A stretch of DNA of 6,919 bases. Origin: Porticoccaceae bacterium (GTDB lineage Bacteria > Pseudomonadota > Gammaproteobacteria > Pseudomonadales > Porticoccaceae). Location: NCBI GenBank assembly GCA_030590275.1, contig JAUUYV010000091.1, forward strand, positions 1 through 6,919, given 5' to 3'. Both the position numbers and the translations under genes were made by a program. Below are positions 5,776-6,919 of this stretch, in pieces. Positions within the stretch are counted from its first letter, which is position 1; every line of letters begins with the position of its first letter. The notes beneath the pieces are model-generated. The model was not told the DNA's origin. It saw only the letters and a list, made by a program, of their open reading frames with translations, and searched no databases.

Positions 5776-6564
5776 TTACGTTTTCGATACAGGTAAGGGC
5801 CGTCTCCGCCGTCGTGTGGACACTATAAACAGGGCAATACCGGAAAGTATGGTAAACACTCCAAGCAGGGCGAAAGCCCTCAGTAACCAGGAATTGAAAT
5901 TATTCCTGTCCACATAATCCATGATGTGCAGACTCCATAAAAAATCGTAGATTCGCCACCTGGTGGTACGGACTGCTCTTACCTGACCACTATTGGCACC
6001 GACCCAGAGGTTAGCGTGATCTGAACCTTCCAGTTCGATTTTCCATGCCGGTAACTCGCCATCTCGATACTCACTGCCGGGTTCGACTGTCGTTACCAGG
6101 GCCATGGATCGAATCGACAAGTTAGTATTGTTAGCCGCTATCAATTGCGCTTCTGTTTCCGTTAGCGGTGCTAGTTTTTCCGCTGTTTCAGCGTTAAATA
6201 CCAACCAGTTTTCTTCGACCTGAACCAGATATACAGGCGTATTCAAGCGCTGCTTAATTTTAACCTGGTCCACACGCACCATCGAGAGCTCCTTGTTTTT
6301 CCTGACCAGGGAGTTAGGTGGGACCAACTTGACATGCCCTAGTCGAAAAGCGGCGGGGGGCTCTAGCAGATGAACTCCTCGGATATCCTCTATTGGGACC
6401 ACCGCAAAAAACAGGCCCGAGCTAGTCCAGATAAGCAACTGAGCAGTAGCAACAAAGCCCAGCCAGCGATGATATTTTCTAATTAATCGTTGATTCAAAA
6501 AATGGTGCCATAGATTGCTGTTGTTAACAGAAGCATAGCACTTTAGGAAAAAACAGAAACACAC
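5776..6564 (-). CDS. PepSY domain-containing inner-membrane protein, two-helix form
   Basis: Up to 262 residues. A first helix (about 35-56) follows the motif RKYHRWLGF and contains the family's W-x-x-SG (WTSSGLFF). A periplasmic part of about 170 residues follows, with two PepSY-like segments: one around [19 protein letters not shown], the other around [33 protein letters not shown] (203-217) then leads to a second helix (about 227-248), and the tail RRRRR stays in the cytoplasm. Larger relatives with four helices are linked to iron or heme reduction. His32 and His213 flank the two helices and could bind heme, which is inference. The start is uncertain: the longest form uses GTG at 6564 with no close ribosome site, and its first 20 residues (CFCFFLKCY) look unlike the family; TTG at 6498 would give [11 protein letters not shown]. 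It converges on the cytochrome and diverges from mutS. Confidence 0.8.
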   Translation of the reverse strand: MCFCFFLKCYASVNNSNLWHHFLNQRLIRKYHRWLGFVATAQLLIWTSSGLFFAVVPIEDIRGVHLLEPPAAFRLGHVKLVPPNSLVRKNKELSMVRVDQVKIKQRLNTPVYLVQVEENWLVFNAETAEKLAPLTETEAQLIAANNTNLSIRSMALVTTVEPGSEYRDGELPAWKIELEGSDHANLWVGANSGQVRAVRTTRWRIYDFLWSLHIMDYVDRNNFNSWLLRAFALLGVFTILSGIALFIVSTRRRRRPLPVSKT

Positions 6565-6632
6565 TAGCCCGGTGTTATGTCGGCTATTTATCCTCTAAAA
6601 TCCCCTGCTCCTTACCAACTATTGATGGTCCA

Positions 6633-6919
6633 ATGACAGCGCGCCAGGCATCCAGTTCTGCCCACACACCAATGATGCAGCAATACCTGCGCATTAAGGC
6701 AGATCACCCAAAGGAATTACTGTTCTACCGCATGGGTGACTTTTACGAATTGTTTTTTGACGATGCAAAACTCGCGGCTGAACTGATGGATATCACGCTC
6801 ACCAGTCGGGGTAAATCGGCGGGCGAACCCATCCCGATGGCAGGGGTTCCCTACCACGCCGCAGAAACTTACCTGGCACGCCTGGTTAAATCGGGCCAGT
6901 CTATTGCTATCTGTGAGCA
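6633..6919 (+). CDS. mutS: DNA mismatch repair protein MutS, N-terminal part
   Basis: The first 95 codons of MutS, cut by the window edge; the full protein is normally about 850-880 residues. MutS binds mispaired bases as a dimer and recruits MutL. The N-terminal mismatch-recognition domain is plain: [17 protein letters not shown] (10-26), then [15 protein letters not shown] (31-45). Phe37 and Glu39 are the F-x-E pair that stacks on and contacts the mismatch (Phe36 and Glu38 in Escherichia coli). [15 protein letters not shown] and SIAICE follow, nearly identical to the E. coli protein. The ATG at 6633 is the only in-frame start that gives the family's usual N-terminus, although no strong ribosome site precedes it (only GATGG nearby). 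It diverges from the PepSY gene across 68 bases, where a TAAAAT at 6596-6601 could be a -10 box. Confidence 0.97.
   Translation, partial: MTARQASSSAHTPMMQQYLRIKADHPKELLFYRMGDFYELFFDDAKLAAELMDITLTSRGKSAGEPIPMAGVPYHAAETYLARLVKSGQSIAICE

Overview
The window looks like a chromosomal segment of a gammaproteobacterium. The right edge carries the first 95 codons of mutS, whose N-terminus ([30 protein letters not shown]) is very close to the Escherichia coli protein. The mix of acyl-CoA-type catabolic genes, a lipidated cytochrome and a PepSY membrane protein would fit a marine, Cellvibrionales-like aerobe, but that placement is inference.

Left part (1-3886) is a small catabolic cluster. On the minus strand, an amidohydrolase (287-1531) is followed downstream by a short-chain dehydrogenase/reductase (SDR) remnant that runs off the left edge. 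The remnant keeps the coenzyme-binding N-terminus and the C-terminal end but has lost the whole catalytic middle. A complete 288-residue SDR (1683-2549, plus strand) diverges from the amidohydrolase across a 151-bp promoter region. It converges with a class III (CaiB/Frc-type) CoA-transferase (2663-3886, minus strand) across a short gap holding two hairpins. Together they suggest activation of an organic acid to a CoA thioester, oxidation of an alcohol and hydrolysis or decarboxylation of a ring or acyl intermediate; the substrate cannot be read from the sequence.

Middle (3887-5067) is a stretch of about 1.2 kb without an intact gene. It holds a nested palindrome upstream of the CoA-transferase. 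It also holds an AT-rich relic reading frame (4221-4739) that resembles a HEPN-domain protein of the AbiU2 type, with an R-x5-H motif and one in-frame TAG. An FNR/Anr-like box and small dyads lie before the next gene.

Right part (5068-6919): a lipoprotein cytochrome with a single C-terminal CxxCH site (cytochrome c'-like) ends at a strong Rho-independent terminator. A convergent two-helix PepSY membrane protein follows on the minus strand, then mutS diverges from it. No RNA gene, insertion sequence, CRISPR array or attachment site was seen. The least ordinary items are the internally deleted SDR and the HEPN-like relic; the rest is conventional.
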